DNA of 64,000 bases from Opitutia bacterium ISCC 52 (GTDB taxonomy: Bacteria; Verrucomicrobiota; Verrucomicrobiia; Opitutales; UBA2995), in contig CP076040.1 in assembly GCA_014529675.2 (NCBI GenBank), positions 3,429,894 through 3,493,893 on the forward strand, in the 5' to 3' direction. The notes beneath the pieces were generated by a model. The model was not told the origin of the DNA, ran no database searches, and saw nothing but the letters and a program-made list of their open reading frames with translations. The position numbers were made by a program, and so were the translations under genes. Positions 17,004 through 26,087 of the stretch are shown here, piece after piece (within the stretch, counting starts at the first letter, position 1; every line of letters starts with the position of its first letter).

Positions 17004-17714
17004 TTAATCAGCTTTTTTGGCAGTCCAGGAAAACTTCCTAGTTTGGCCAACAGACGCGGCGGTGATAATCAGTTCCCCTTTTATTTCATCTCCTTCAACA
17101 AGCCCCCGGTAATTAGCAACATAATCATAGCCTTGATATTGTCCTTCAGTGGAGAAAGTAAACACACCGTCATCCAAATTGCCGTCTTTGATCTCACTGG
17201 GGCCTCTCCGCGCTTCAATCGTGCCGGAAATTTTTCCATCACTTCCAGCCGTCAGGATCAGAGTGGCAGTGCCGGTTTGTCCCTGCCGTTCAGTTTTCGA
17301 ATTCCAGGTACCGGTCAGTCCGCCACCTTGTGCCTCGCGCACTGCGGTAAAGCCTGCGTCATACTGCTGCCCCTGGTAGTCAAGGCGAGCTGAACCGCTC
17401 AACTTGTTACCTTCGACGTTTCCCGCATACGCAACGGTTAAGCCCTGAGTGCTCACCGTGAAATGGAGCGTATTATTGGACTCCAGTCGCACGTCTTGCA
17501 ATTCGAGCGTCTGGTCATAGGTCGGAGAATAATAAGATCCACCCAGGTTGCTGCCGTTTTCCTTAACAGTGGCCTCAGGATAGTAGGTTTGCCCATTGGG
17601 ACCAACAAGACTGATCTTCCAAGTGCCGGATGGATTTGTATTACTGTTTGCCATGGCGTGCATGGCGGTGAACGCGAGTAAAACGGTAATGAAGAAAGCT
17701 GTAATTGAACGCAT
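17004..17714 (-). CDS. Secreted beta-rich protein of unknown function
   Basis: 236 residues with a clear signal peptide (to AMA, about residue 22). The mature part is made of repeated beta strands of the kind GTWKISLVG, LGGSYYSPTYDQTLELQD, GNVEGNKLSGSA, GTWNSKTE, ISGTIEARRG, which give two similar lipocalin- or avidin-like halves (about 27-115 and 130-230). I do not recognise a named family. A near-perfect ribosome site (AGGAGGT at 17721-17727) precedes the ATG, by far the strongest of any gene here, which suggests high expression. No operon partner is evident. Confidence 0.7.
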   Translation of the reverse strand: MRSITAFFITVLLAFTAMHAMANSNTNPSGTWKISLVGPNGQTYYPEATVKENGSNLGGSYYSPTYDQTLELQDVRLESNNTLHFTVSTQGLTVAYAGNVEGNKLSGSARLDYQGQQYDAGFTAVREAQGGGLTGTWNSKTERQGQTGTATLILTAGSDGKISGTIEARRGPSEIKDGNLDDGVFTFSTEGQYQGYDYVANYRGLVEGDEIKGELIITAASVGQTRKFSWTAKKAD

Positions 17715-17720
17715 TATGTT

Positions 17721-17727
17721 ACCTCCT
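17721..17727 (-). promoter_or_regulatory. Strong Shine-Dalgarno AGGAGGT
   Basis: Reads AGGAGGTAACATAATG on the minus strand, six bases before the ATG at 17714. Most other genes in this window have weak or no such site, so this one is notable and fixes the start. Confidence 0.75.
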
Positions 17728-17941
17728 AATATTTGTTTTTTTGAGACTGTTTACTGATTGAGAGTCTAGATATTGAATACCGCCAACTATTCTTCAACCC
17801 GAAAAAGGTTAATTTTTTTAACTCTAATCGCTAGGAGAGATCAAAGCAGCGTCATTCATTGATGCTTGCTAGAACCCATTCGGGACAACCAAAGGGGACT
17901 AACGCCCAATCCGTCGACACTCTGCCTTCCATGAAGGGATT

Positions 17942-18142
17942 CTAGAGAAGTTTAATTTTGATTGTCACTCGCTGACGATCTCCTCTTGTCAAAAGTACAG
18001 ACCTGACGTCATTTACTCCCTTGAGATCGGCTCCCGCATCCGGGTATCCTGTATTGGCCCTCATCAAGGACGCGAATGGCGCAAGGCCGACGGCTACTCC
18101 GGTGGTTTTGACAAACGATCTGCGGGTGATGCGGTGGTTCAT
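17942..18142 (-). pseudogene. 5' stub of a Tat-exported protein, probably DUF1552
   Basis: 66 residues: NHRITRRSFVKTTGVAVGLA is a twin-arginine signal, then ASLMRANTG and an unrelated-looking tail. DUF1552 proteins begin with this kind of signal and normally follow DUF1592/DUF1585 genes, which fits the fragment just upstream (18192-18653). The rest of the expected ~400-residue protein is missing, so this is a remnant left by deletion. The tail (from about residue 40) may come from another gene. Confidence 0.5.
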
Positions 18143-18191
18143 GTTTAGATTTTTTTAGCTCAGTAAAGGGATGCTGATTCAGCTTCGGGTA

Positions 18192-18653
18192 CTACTTTTT
18201 CTGAAAGGCTTCGCTCCGGACCAGCGCATGGATGAAAGCGCTTACTGCATAATCATCTTTCTTCGCAGAACTGACGATTTCGATGGCCAGATCTTCATCG
18301 GTAAATCCAAAGGGCCGACCCAGTGCATACCCGATCAAGTGCTCGACGAAGCCACGGGCGAAATCGTCCTCTCGCTGAGCGACCAAGTCCCGCAGTTCAT
18401 GATAGTCGCCAAACGCGGGTCCCTTATGAAACGCTCCGGAGACATCGATGTCCCAGACCTTCTTCCGTTTGCCCTCGCCAAAGAAGTCTTGGGTCCGCCA
18501 GCGCTTCACCGTGCGAATATAGGCCTCCTGGATTATATCCTCAAAGTCGGGGATCGTGGAGAATCGACTCGCCAGCCAAGCCCTCAAGATCGCCTCATGG
18601 GGGTACAGTTCCTCCAGAAACCAATCGTTTTCTTTTTTATTAAACTGAGGCAT
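18192..18653 (-). pseudogene. Chimera: ECF sigma region 2 joined to a DUF1585 domain
   Basis: A 153-residue open frame. Residues 1-52 (WFLEELYPHEAILRAWLASR, PDFEDIIQEAYIRTVKRW) match the start of ECF sigma factors of PVC bacteria. Residues from about 67 (DVSGAFHKGPAFGDYHELRD, QREDDFARGFVEHLIGYALG, then FIHALVRSEAF) match DUF1585, the C-terminal domain of large DUF1592 proteins. These belong to different proteins; the sigma factor lacks region 4 and the DUF1592 protein lacks its first several hundred residues. In-frame fusion by a deletion is the simplest reading. It is followed by a DUF1552 stub. Whether the fusion is expressed is unknown. Confidence 0.65.
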
Positions 18654-18809
18654 GCGGGTTTGAGTGTAGGTACGTTATCGTAGGCCAGATTAGCTAGCAA
18701 TGGTAGAATCCATCGCCCTTGAGTCCGGCTTAACTAACCAAAACGCATGGCGAAGCGATGACCCCTAAAAAAACCTGAACTTTTTTTTGGGATCCCAGTT
18801 TTCTTCCAG

Positions 18810-20171
18810 TTACGGCCGCGTCGGAGTGCCGTCGATCCCCCGTAGTTGAGTCCAATTGTAGTTATAGACTATGGGCGGATACTTGGCCGCCAGTTTTTCA
18901 TCGATATCGATGCCCAACCCAGGAACTTCGTTCACGTAAATAAAACCTTCCTTCATGGTCGGCATGCCAGGGAATACTTCGTAGGCGGCTTCTTTAAAGA
19001 GGCCCATTTCCTGAACCCCAAAATTCCAGACTGCGAGGTCGATATGGCAATTAGCCGCGTGACCCACGGGCGAAGTATCCCCGGGACCATGCCAGGCTGT
19101 GCGCACGTTGAACCACTCGCCGAGGCGAGCCACTTTCATCGCAGGCGTGATACCACCGATCTGAGAAATATGAATGCGGATGTAATCGTACAAACGCTCA
19201 GTCATAGGGATGAGCCATTCGTGGGGACTGTTAAATAATTCCCCCATCGCGATGGGTACGTTGCATTGCTCACGGAGCCGTTCGAACCAACCAATGTTTT
19301 CCGGAGATACCGGGTCCTCTATAAAGAAAGGTCGATATTCTTCTACCCTCCGGATCATGTCGATGGCCTCCATGGGCTGAAGACGCTCGTGCATATCGTG
19401 GAGTAATTCCACATCATCACCAAAGCGCTCTCGGGCTTTCTTAAAGATCTCGATGGTGCCTCTCTTATATACCTGGGGCGTTATAGTTCTATCATCGGGA
19501 TCTCCAAAGCCTGCCTTCTTATAAGGGGGATTATCGGAAAGATGGGTTGATCCGTATCCGCCCAACTGGATGCGAATATTCCGGTAGCCTTTTTCTTTAA
19601 ACCACTGAACGCGATCTACCACGGCCTCCGGTGTATCGCCGGACGCATGACCATAGGCGTCGACCGCAAAACGGCATTTACCTCCCAACAATTCGTAGAC
19701 CGGCATCCCGGCCATCTTGCCCTTGATATCCCAAAGCGCCTGGTCGACCCCACTCAATGCATTGTTCAGCACGGGCCCATTTCTCCAATAGGAACTCTGG
19801 TAAGCCATCTGCCAATTGTCCTCGATGGTGTTCACCCTTTTGCCTTTAAAAAAGGGATCCAGGTACTCATCAATCGCAGCAACCACGGTGTGAGCTCGTT
19901 GCGTAAATGTGGCGCAACCTAACCCATAAAGTCCGGGCTGGTCGGTCTCCACTTTCACAATAACCAAATTGATACCATAGGGAGCGGTTAGGATGGACCG
20001 AACCTTGGTGATTTTAACGGGATCCATACCACCCACTTTGGGATGAGGTTCCGATGCGTGACTGTTTGCATGGGCCTGATTTCCAAAAGCTCCAAGAGCC
20101 CCTGCGGCGGAGCCAAGACCTAGTGCTTTGAGAGCACTCCTACGATCGAATTGAGAATGTGGGGATTTCAT
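18810..20171 (-). CDS. Tat-targeted enolase-superfamily enzyme, mannonate dehydratase-like
   Basis: 453 residues. Residues 1-35 form a Tat signal (FDRRSALKALGLGSAAG). The rest matches D-mannonate dehydratase/RspA proteins of the enolase superfamily: capping domain at about 50-165 (GVDQALWDIKGKMAGMPVYE), metal and acid/base region LLHDMHERL, FIEDPVSPEN, AMGELFN, and the late WHGPGDTSPVGHAAN with its histidine. Mannonate dehydratase makes 2-keto-3-deoxygluconate from mannonate in hexuronate breakdown. ManD enzymes are usually cytoplasmic, so an exported version is odd. It stands alone. Other acid sugars are possible substrates. Confidence 0.8.
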   Translation of the reverse strand: MKSPHSQFDRRSALKALGLGSAAGALGAFGNQAHANSHASEPHPKVGGMDPVKITKVRSILTAPYGINLVIVKVETDQPGLYGLGCATFTQRAHTVVAAIDEYLDPFFKGKRVNTIEDNWQMAYQSSYWRNGPVLNNALSGVDQALWDIKGKMAGMPVYELLGGKCRFAVDAYGHASGDTPEAVVDRVQWFKEKGYRNIRIQLGGYGSTHLSDNPPYKKAGFGDPDDRTITPQVYKRGTIEIFKKARERFGDDVELLHDMHERLQPMEAIDMIRRVEEYRPFFIEDPVSPENIGWFERLREQCNVPIAMGELFNSPHEWLIPMTERLYDYIRIHISQIGGITPAMKVARLGEWFNVRTAWHGPGDTSPVGHAANCHIDLAVWNFGVQEMGLFKEAAYEVFPGMPTMKEGFIYVNEVPGLGIDIDEKLAAKYPPIVYNYNWTQLRGIDGTPTRP

Positions 20172-20375
20172 AATTCATACTATAGGCACGCTGAAACTAA
20201 AACCGAGCAAAAATCCCAAAAAGGAAGGATCCCGATCAAATAAGCATTCTCACCATCAAGTTGATATAATCGAGTATCCGTTAACATATCCAGAGTATGG
20301 ATACACATCAGAACACATCACTTCACTATACGAAGTTCAGTTCAATAGTACCAAGGGCAGCTAGGCCCGAATACA

Positions 20376-20413
20376 ATTAAACCTGAGGCCACATCGACCT
20401 CAGGTTCAATTTG
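20376..20413 (-). terminator. Terminator downstream of tonB
   Basis: A 9-base stem (AACCTGAGG with CCTCAGGTT) and 9-base loop, followed on the minus strand by TTAATTGTATT. It lies about 35 bases past the stop of the TonB gene. Confidence 0.6.
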
Positions 20414-20444
20414 GTATTATTGAAAGAAAGACTTATTGTATTGC

Positions 20445-21095
20445 TTAACCGCGCAAAGAAAAAGCCAAGGGAATCCGAATCCGAGTCTTAACCGGCTTCC
20501 CGCCTTTTTTACCTGGATGAAATTTCCAGATCTTAATCGCATCGAGTGCGGCTTTAGAAAATTCAGGATGAGGCGACTCGGTCACACGAGCGTTTTCAAC
20601 TATGCCATCCTCGTTAACGACAAAGAGCAGAAACACACGGCCCTGGATACCCGAACGTTTGAGATTAAATGGATATTTGGGCGCGATGCGATAAAGAGGC
20701 TCGGGCTTTTCATCCAGGTCAGCGATTTCAAAGACCATATCGTCAAGGTTATCCGGCAACTGAAACGATTGCGTCGTCAACGATCCAGCACTCATCCCCC
20801 CCATACCGGCATTGAGTGCCATGTTGATTTGGTCGAGTGAGATTCTTTGAACCTCGGCTTCCAATTCTATTTCTTCCTCTTCAATTTCTTCTTCAGGTGG
20901 AGGAGGTAGCTCAGGAGGAGCCGGAGGAACCGCTACGGCGATTGTTGTAAGGTTTGCCTGATCAGGATTTTGGCGCAGATCACTCGCCCACTGCATAAGC
21001 GGAAGGGTGACGAACAGTCCCCCTGTAATTGCGACCGAACTAATCAAAGGAATAGCCCGGCTGAGGATGGTTGGTTTTTCAGTTATGATTTTCAT
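20445..21095 (-). CDS. tonB: Energy transducer TonB
   Basis: 216 residues. An N-terminal membrane anchor (about 12-34, AIPLISSVAITGGLFVTL) is followed by a Pro/Glu-rich linker (PPAPPELPPPPEEEIEEEE, residues 57-76) and a TonB C-terminal domain from about 125 (PLYRIAPKYPFNLKRSGIQG, then VFLLFVVNEDG and KIWKFHPGKKGGKPV). It couples inner-membrane proton force to TonB-dependent outer-membrane receptors. ExbB/ExbD partners are not adjacent. The linker is acidic rather than the more common Pro-Lys type. A terminator follows at 20376-20413, so it is probably monocistronic. Confidence 0.88.
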   Translation of the reverse strand: MKIITEKPTILSRAIPLISSVAITGGLFVTLPLMQWASDLRQNPDQANLTTIAVAVPPAPPELPPPPEEEIEEEEIELEAEVQRISLDQINMALNAGMGGMSAGSLTTQSFQLPDNLDDMVFEIADLDEKPEPLYRIAPKYPFNLKRSGIQGRVFLLFVVNEDGIVENARVTESPHPEFSKAALDAIKIWKFHPGKKGGKPVKTRIRIPLAFSLRG

Positions 21096-21342
21096 GTTCC
21101 ATGTTCAATAAGTTGGGATTGACCATGGGGTAACTGAGAGGGGGTTGAGCAGCAATCAGGCCACGTTCTTAAAAAAACCGTAGGAATCAAGAATTATCGG
21201 TTTCTGTCACGCAATTGTTGCATAAGCTGTATAATAACTGACTACGCGCTTCGACTCTTGGGCGTCTCGTGTAAAAAACTGACCAGCAAAATGAAACAAC
21301 CCCCAGGAAAACGGAATGCGATGAGCTAAGAGAGAGATCCCT

Positions 21343-22107
21343 TTAGTTGATCGAAATGCCTCCATCGATAGTCACCGCTGAACCGGTCATCCAGGAGGAT
21401 TCGTTGGAGATCAGAAAGAGAGCCAACTCCGAGATGTCCTTCGGTTGTCCAAGTCGTTTCAAGGCGGTGGCTTCCCTAGCCTCTTCCACGGCCTTCTCCC
21501 CTTCTTCAAAGGCTTTTGCCGAGTCCCAGATCATAGGTGTATCAACGGGTCCAGGACAGAGAGCATTGGCTCGTATGCTCGGGCCATATTCCGACGCCAG
21601 TTGACGGACCAATGCTACCTGGGCTGCTTTGGAGGCACAGTAGGCAGGGTGCTTGGGGTAGGCTTTAAACGCGGCGAGCGATGCATTGGCCAAAACGACA
21701 CCGGAGACATTCTTTTCCATCTGAGGTATCGCACACTTACTCAAATAGAACAAAGCTGATACATTGGAATTCAAGGTGTTCTGCCAGGTTTCCTGAGACA
21801 ATTCGGTGACTGAGCCGATGCCCAAGGTGCCTGCGTTGCAAACAATCGTATCCAAGCTGCCAAATCGTTCGAGAGCTAGATCAACCAAGGACTCGTTGGT
21901 TTCATATTCGCTGATGTCACCGATGTGCCAGGCAATTTGCTCCTAATAAGGTGACAACTCCTCCATCACACTTTTCGCCTTTGCATCACTTCGCCCATTG
22001 AGAACCAGCTGAGCGCCTTCTGCAGCAAATCTCAGCGCCATGTCCTTCCCCATACCACTGGTTGCACCTGTTAGAATGATGACGCGATCTTTAAGCCGAT
22101 TACCCAT
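21343..22107 (-). pseudogene. Short-chain dehydrogenase, interrupted by an in-frame TAG
   Basis: From ATG at 22107 the frame reads GNRLKDRVIILTGATSGMG, with the Rossmann motif TGATSGMG, to a TAG at 21943-21945 (codon 55), then resumes in frame with EQIAWHIGDISEYETN and runs to 21343. Past the stop come CNAG, the catalytic Ser in NASLAAF, and YCASK, so the enzyme is otherwise complete (254 codons). It starts 15 bases after the PhoD stop and belongs to that operon. Loss of the first 55 residues would remove NAD(P) binding, so the gene is dead if the stop is real. Start at TTG 21888 gives only the partial protein. Confidence 0.8.
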
Positions 22108-22121
22108 GTCTAATCTTAAGC

Positions 22122-23558
22122 TTAATTGGAGTAGCTGTATTCATAGGCAATACTTCCATCGACCCGATGGTGCCTCATGGTCAATTTATCCCCATCCTGA
22201 CCGGAGTGAATCTCACCACTTAAAAATCCACCAATGATAGCCAGATATTTATGCTCATCCGTTTTCAGATCCAAACTGAATCCTCCTGCATGCGCTTTGG
22301 AAGTAGCCCCCGAGGAGAACTCATGCACCCCCGTGACATCATCAATACTGTGATACTGCCAGTGACGATCTCCGCAGATAACAATTACATTATTCTCTTC
22401 ACAAAACTGGCGGATTTCATCTCCTTCAAAAGACCAATTCGCATTGGAATGATTATCCTTTTTGTTTTTGCGGTCAGGTCCAACCACCGGTGTAGGTGAG
22501 AACAAGATTTTGAAGGGAGCGTCCGATGCAAGCACCTCTTGTTTAAACCAAGCTTTCTGCTCAGGTCCCCAGATGGATTTGTCCTTACCATCCGGCATAT
22601 CGTTGGGGCTACGAAAATCACGACCTTCAACAATCCAAAACTGCAAGTCTTCGCTCCATCGGCGACTGCGATAGGTGCGCTCACCCATGGGCGCCTGTTC
22701 GCGAAAAATAGAAAGTCCGGCATTCCATGTGAGATCACCGACTCGCCTACCAGGAGCACTGTCGTTTGTGACTGTATCATGATCGTCCTTGATAAAGAAG
22801 CTGGGGATCTGCCTGTGAAAATCCAAAACATCGGTGCAACCATACCAGCGGTTCCAATGAAAGCGGGCCAGCTCTGGTGTCCGGGCATCGACGTCGCCAC
22901 CAGCGCTGCGCTTGTCGTAGTAAACAATGTCACCCAAGTGCACAAAGAAAGCCGGATCAAGCGCCAGCATATGATCATAGATCTGCAGCCCAGCCGTTCC
23001 TTTGTCACGGGTTTTCCAGCTTTGACAGGTCGATATTACAAAACGAAAAGCACCCCCGCCAGAAGCTCCCAAAGCCGTCTTAAACGAACCACCAAGAGAC
23101 TGGCCTGGCTTTCCTTCGACTGATCGACTTTCCACGGCTAATTCGTAGCGACGATTGGGTTCCAGATTTTCGATCAGAACTTGCCGAGTAAAGTCTTGGT
23201 TTGGATCAACGGGTAACCAGCTTGTCCGGCGGATATTCGTCTGCTGCCCTTCCGGCCACCAACTGACTCGAACACTTCCCTCCAAACCCATGAGGCTACC
23301 TTCCATATCAGAAATCGTAGCCCCTTTAGGGAATTGTTTTTCACCTAATTTGCCGACGTCAAAATCACGATCATCCACACCGATCCAATTCAACCCATTC
23401 CACTTGGGCTCCGCTCGATCCGTTAACCTCAGCCAAACGATGGTTGAGTCAGTGCTCGTCTCACCGATCTTGATTCCATTACCCAAAAAAGGTTGGGCAT
23501 AAACTGCAGTAATCGATGAGAGAAACGAGAGGGCAAATAACACGGGGTAGCATTTCAT
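22122..23558 (-). CDS. Secreted PhoD-type alkaline phosphatase
   Basis: 478 residues from the ATG at 23558 (MKCYPVLFALSFLSS, signal peptide); a 12-residue longer start at 23594 is less likely. An N-terminal fibronectin-like domain (about 35-165: STIVWLRLTDRAEPKW, RRYELAVESR) is followed by a metallophosphoesterase domain with FVISTCQSW, HLGDIVYYDKRSAGG, IKDDHDTVTNDS, and VICGDRHWQYHS. These supply the metal ligands of PhoD phosphatases, which release phosphate from esters outside the cell using calcium and iron. Homologues here often act on other esters. The SDR gene follows 14 bases later. Confidence 0.85.
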   Translation of the reverse strand: MKCYPVLFALSFLSSITAVYAQPFLGNGIKIGETSTDSTIVWLRLTDRAEPKWNGLNWIGVDDRDFDVGKLGEKQFPKGATISDMEGSLMGLEGSVRVSWWPEGQQTNIRRTSWLPVDPNQDFTRQVLIENLEPNRRYELAVESRSVEGKPGQSLGGSFKTALGASGGGAFRFVISTCQSWKTRDKGTAGLQIYDHMLALDPAFFVHLGDIVYYDKRSAGGDVDARTPELARFHWNRWYGCTDVLDFHRQIPSFFIKDDHDTVTNDSAPGRRVGDLTWNAGLSIFREQAPMGERTYRSRRWSEDLQFWIVEGRDFRSPNDMPDGKDKSIWGPEQKAWFKQEVLASDAPFKILFSPTPVVGPDRKNKKDNHSNANWSFEGDEIRQFCEENNVIVICGDRHWQYHSIDDVTGVHEFSSGATSKAHAGGFSLDLKTDEHKYLAIIGGFLSGEIHSGQDGDKLTMRHHRVDGSIAYEYSYSN

Positions 23559-23647
23559 AATCTGATATCTGAATCTATCAGCCTGCCGAAGCAAGTTTTG
23601 TTGAACACATCCTACTTAACTTGGCAGATTATCTTTCAGAGAAACTC

Positions 23648-24976
23648 TTAGCCATTCGCTTTAATCTCTCTCAAAAGCGCCTGTAACTCCCGAGCTTTCT
23701 CGAGGTATTTTCCATACAGATCAATCGACTGTGTAGGATCGGTTTTCAGGTTATATAACTGGCCTGGATAATCATGTGACTCTACTTTAAGTTGCTCCCG
23801 AAACCATTCCGATTCGTCGGCCTCGGGAGGCCCATGATCCACAAAGACCCAGTCGTTGTGACGGATGGCAAATTCACCACCTGGAGTATGATGAATGACA
23901 CTTGTGCGGTAGGGTTTATCGAGGCGCCCCTTGAGCAAGAGCGGAAGGAAACTAAGACTATCTTCACCCGCGTTGTTGGGAATTTTTTGTCCGGTAATTT
24001 CTGCGAGGGTGGCAAACCAATCGGTCAGGGAAACAAGTTGGTCACTTGTTTGATCGAGTCCGATGACTCCGGGCCAGCGAACAAGCAATGGCAAGCGATG
24101 TCCGCTTTCCAAGACATCGGTTTTGATGCCGCGACGATTACCCATGCTGAAGTGATTGTGGCTTTGAATCCGTTCATAGGATGAAACATCCGGACCGTTA
24201 TCGGATGCGAAGATGACCAAGGTCTGGTCGGCCAGGTTGAATCGATCGAGTGCATCCAACATGTCACCGATATAGTGATCGATTTCAAAAACAAAGTCGC
24301 CATAAGCAGCGGCACCGGATTTCCCGATAAAGGCTTCGTTAGGCACCACAGGATCGTGCGGACTGGGAGGATCCCAATAAATAAAGAATGGCTGGTCGGC
24401 ATCGATACCGAACTTTGAGTTTTCCTTTTCCCCGGCATAGACTTCCAAATACTCAACCACCTTCTCAGCGTTGTCAGGGAGCCACCGGTAGGGATCGGTA
24501 TCGGCGAGTGTTGGGTCAAGCGGACTGCCGTTTTCAAATTGGGTTTTGAAGTTGCTGTCTTCTTTTTTCAGATAGGTGATACACCACGAATAATCGAAGC
24601 CCACCAACTGAGAACCCAGTAGTCGTTTGTTCTCAAAATCGTAGGCGTCGAGGGCTCCCGGTTCCCTGCCCGAATGAACGGCATCCGAGTAATTATGTCG
24701 AAGCCCCCATTTACCAAGTTGAGCCGTGTTATACTTCTTTTGCTTCAGTAAAGAAGCCAGGGTAAGTCGCCCTTCTTCCACATAAAGGTCACGAAACTTC
24801 GCGCCGTTACTGGTTCCCCCTTTCCCTCTTCGCCAAGGGTAACGCCCTGTTAGCAATCCATAACGGCTGGGACCGCAAACCGCCGCCGCTGTATGAGCAT
24901 CCGTAAAAGAAATACCTTCGTGGGCCAGACGATCAATATGGGGTGTTGGGATTTTTGATTCTCCATTAAAAGAGCT
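23648..24976 (-). pseudogene. S1 sulfatase lacking its 5' end
   Basis: The frame is open from 24976 but has no start codon before the internal ATG at 24856 (MLTGRYPWRRG). Upstream of that ATG it still encodes ESKIPTPHIDRLAHEG and the formylglycine signature AVCGPSRYG (Cys codon 24875-24877). What is missing is the signal peptide and the DD metal motif, about 40 residues. The truncated end abuts and overlaps the stop codon of the DUF6807 gene. A start at 24856 would yield a protein without the catalytic cysteine. The rest (FASDNGPDVSSYE, LYNLKTDPTQSIDL) is intact. Deletion of the promoter-proximal end is the likely cause. Confidence 0.75.
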
Positions 24977-26087
24977 GGAAGGCTTTCACAGAAACCTGCC
25001 GTTCCGAGGCCGTTTCCACCACGGTAATCTTAGAATCTGAGTAACTCACTGATTTGACTCCAGCGAAGTGGTCTGGGATCTCAGCCAGGAACATAGCGTA
25101 GCGAAAGGTCTGGGTCTCGTCGGCGTCGATGTAGCGGTAGAGAGCCTGGTCGAAGATGCGGCCTTTGGCTACCAGGTCGTGACCAGGTTTGTGAAGACCG
25201 GAGGTGCCAAATTCCAAGCCACGAGCAAAAGGCTTTCCATCTTTGACGTGTCGCCAGATGTTGAGCCAGGGATAGTCGGAGGTTTTCCAGATGTAGCCGA
25301 GCAAAAGTCCTGTATCGGGGCTGGTTGCGGTGACCCAGCCGTATTCGTCCTCGACGATGAACGAAACGACGTTGGGCGAAGGATCATCTTTCAGATAGCG
25401 AAGGTCAACTTTTGTCCCGTTCATTTGAAGTGCCTTGGGCCAGCGTACTTCCGGGTCTTCGGGATTGGGTAAGGGACGCTCCTGCATGAAACCACGGGTA
25501 CCATTAGAATCTACAATGGTTCCCTTATTGAGAAAAGGAGGACCGATGGTCGGGTGCTGGACTATGTTGTAGATTCGACCTATAGGATTCTCGTTAGTCA
25601 CGAATTCTTCAACCATCACTACAGCCGAGCCTTGGTGCATGTGAATCGACCGTTCCACTTTGATGCCGGCCATAGGAAGTTGAGCCTTCACACGCGTATT
25701 TAACTTACCCGTCGCCGATTCCATTTCGTGCGACACTGCCCACCAGACTTGTGCGGCTTCTCCGTGCTGATGCATACCATGCACTTTTTCCGTATCGGAT
25801 GCAGAGCCCCAACGATCCAGACAAAGGAAGTGTCCCATAGAGCGAGGTTCTATAGGAGGTTCTGCCTCAGGCGTTGGACTAAATGACCAGGAATCCCACT
25901 GCAGCGGATTCAAAACGTTCGTCTTTAATCGATACTCAGAAATCGATCCACCTCCCAAGTCAATTACAAGTTCCGCCTTATCGCTCTCCATTTTTACAAC
26001 AGGGCGGCTTTCATCTCCTGAACTGGAAATACTCATTACAATTATACTAATTAATATCCCAACAATCGCTTTCATGCTCCTACTCAT
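24966..26087 (-). CDS. Secreted DUF6807 (PmoA-like) protein
   Basis: 373 residues. A short signal peptide (IVGILISIIVMSISSS) precedes a beta-rich protein of the DUF6807 family: DFDGGxx-type KAELVIDLGGG, MGHFLCLDRWG, GMHQHGEA, VMVEEFVTNENP and TSDYPWLNIWRHV. DUF6807 proteins in PVC bacteria sit in carbohydrate clusters and are thought to be galactose-mutarotase-like, role unclear. Its ATG overlaps the stop of the upstream zinc peptidase (ATGAGTAG), so the two are translationally coupled. Its last codons abut the truncated sulfatase, and I cannot tell whether the end has lost residues. Confidence 0.72.
   Translation of the reverse strand: MSRSMKAIVGILISIIVMSISSSGDESRPVVKMESDKAELVIDLGGGSISEYRLKTNVLNPLQWDSWSFSPTPEAEPPIEPRSMGHFLCLDRWGSASDTEKVHGMHQHGEAAQVWWAVSHEMESATGKLNTRVKAQLPMAGIKVERSIHMHQGSAVVMVEEFVTNENPIGRIYNIVQHPTIGPPFLNKGTIVDSNGTRGFMQERPLPNPEDPEVRWPKALQMNGTKVDLRYLKDDPSPNVVSFIVEDEYGWVTATSPDTGLLLGYIWKTSDYPWLNIWRHVKDGKPFARGLEFGTSGLHKPGHDLVAKGRIFDQALYRYIDADETQTFRYAMFLAEIPDHFAGVKSVSYSDSKITVVETASERQVSVKAFQLF

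Noticed and set aside
18762-18791. A-tract / T-tract hairpin as a classical terminator of the mannonate dehydratase-like gene
   Set aside because: The stem is almost all A:T and there is no T run after it on the minus strand. It might instead belong to the promoter of the sigma-DUF1585 fusion, which I cannot decide.
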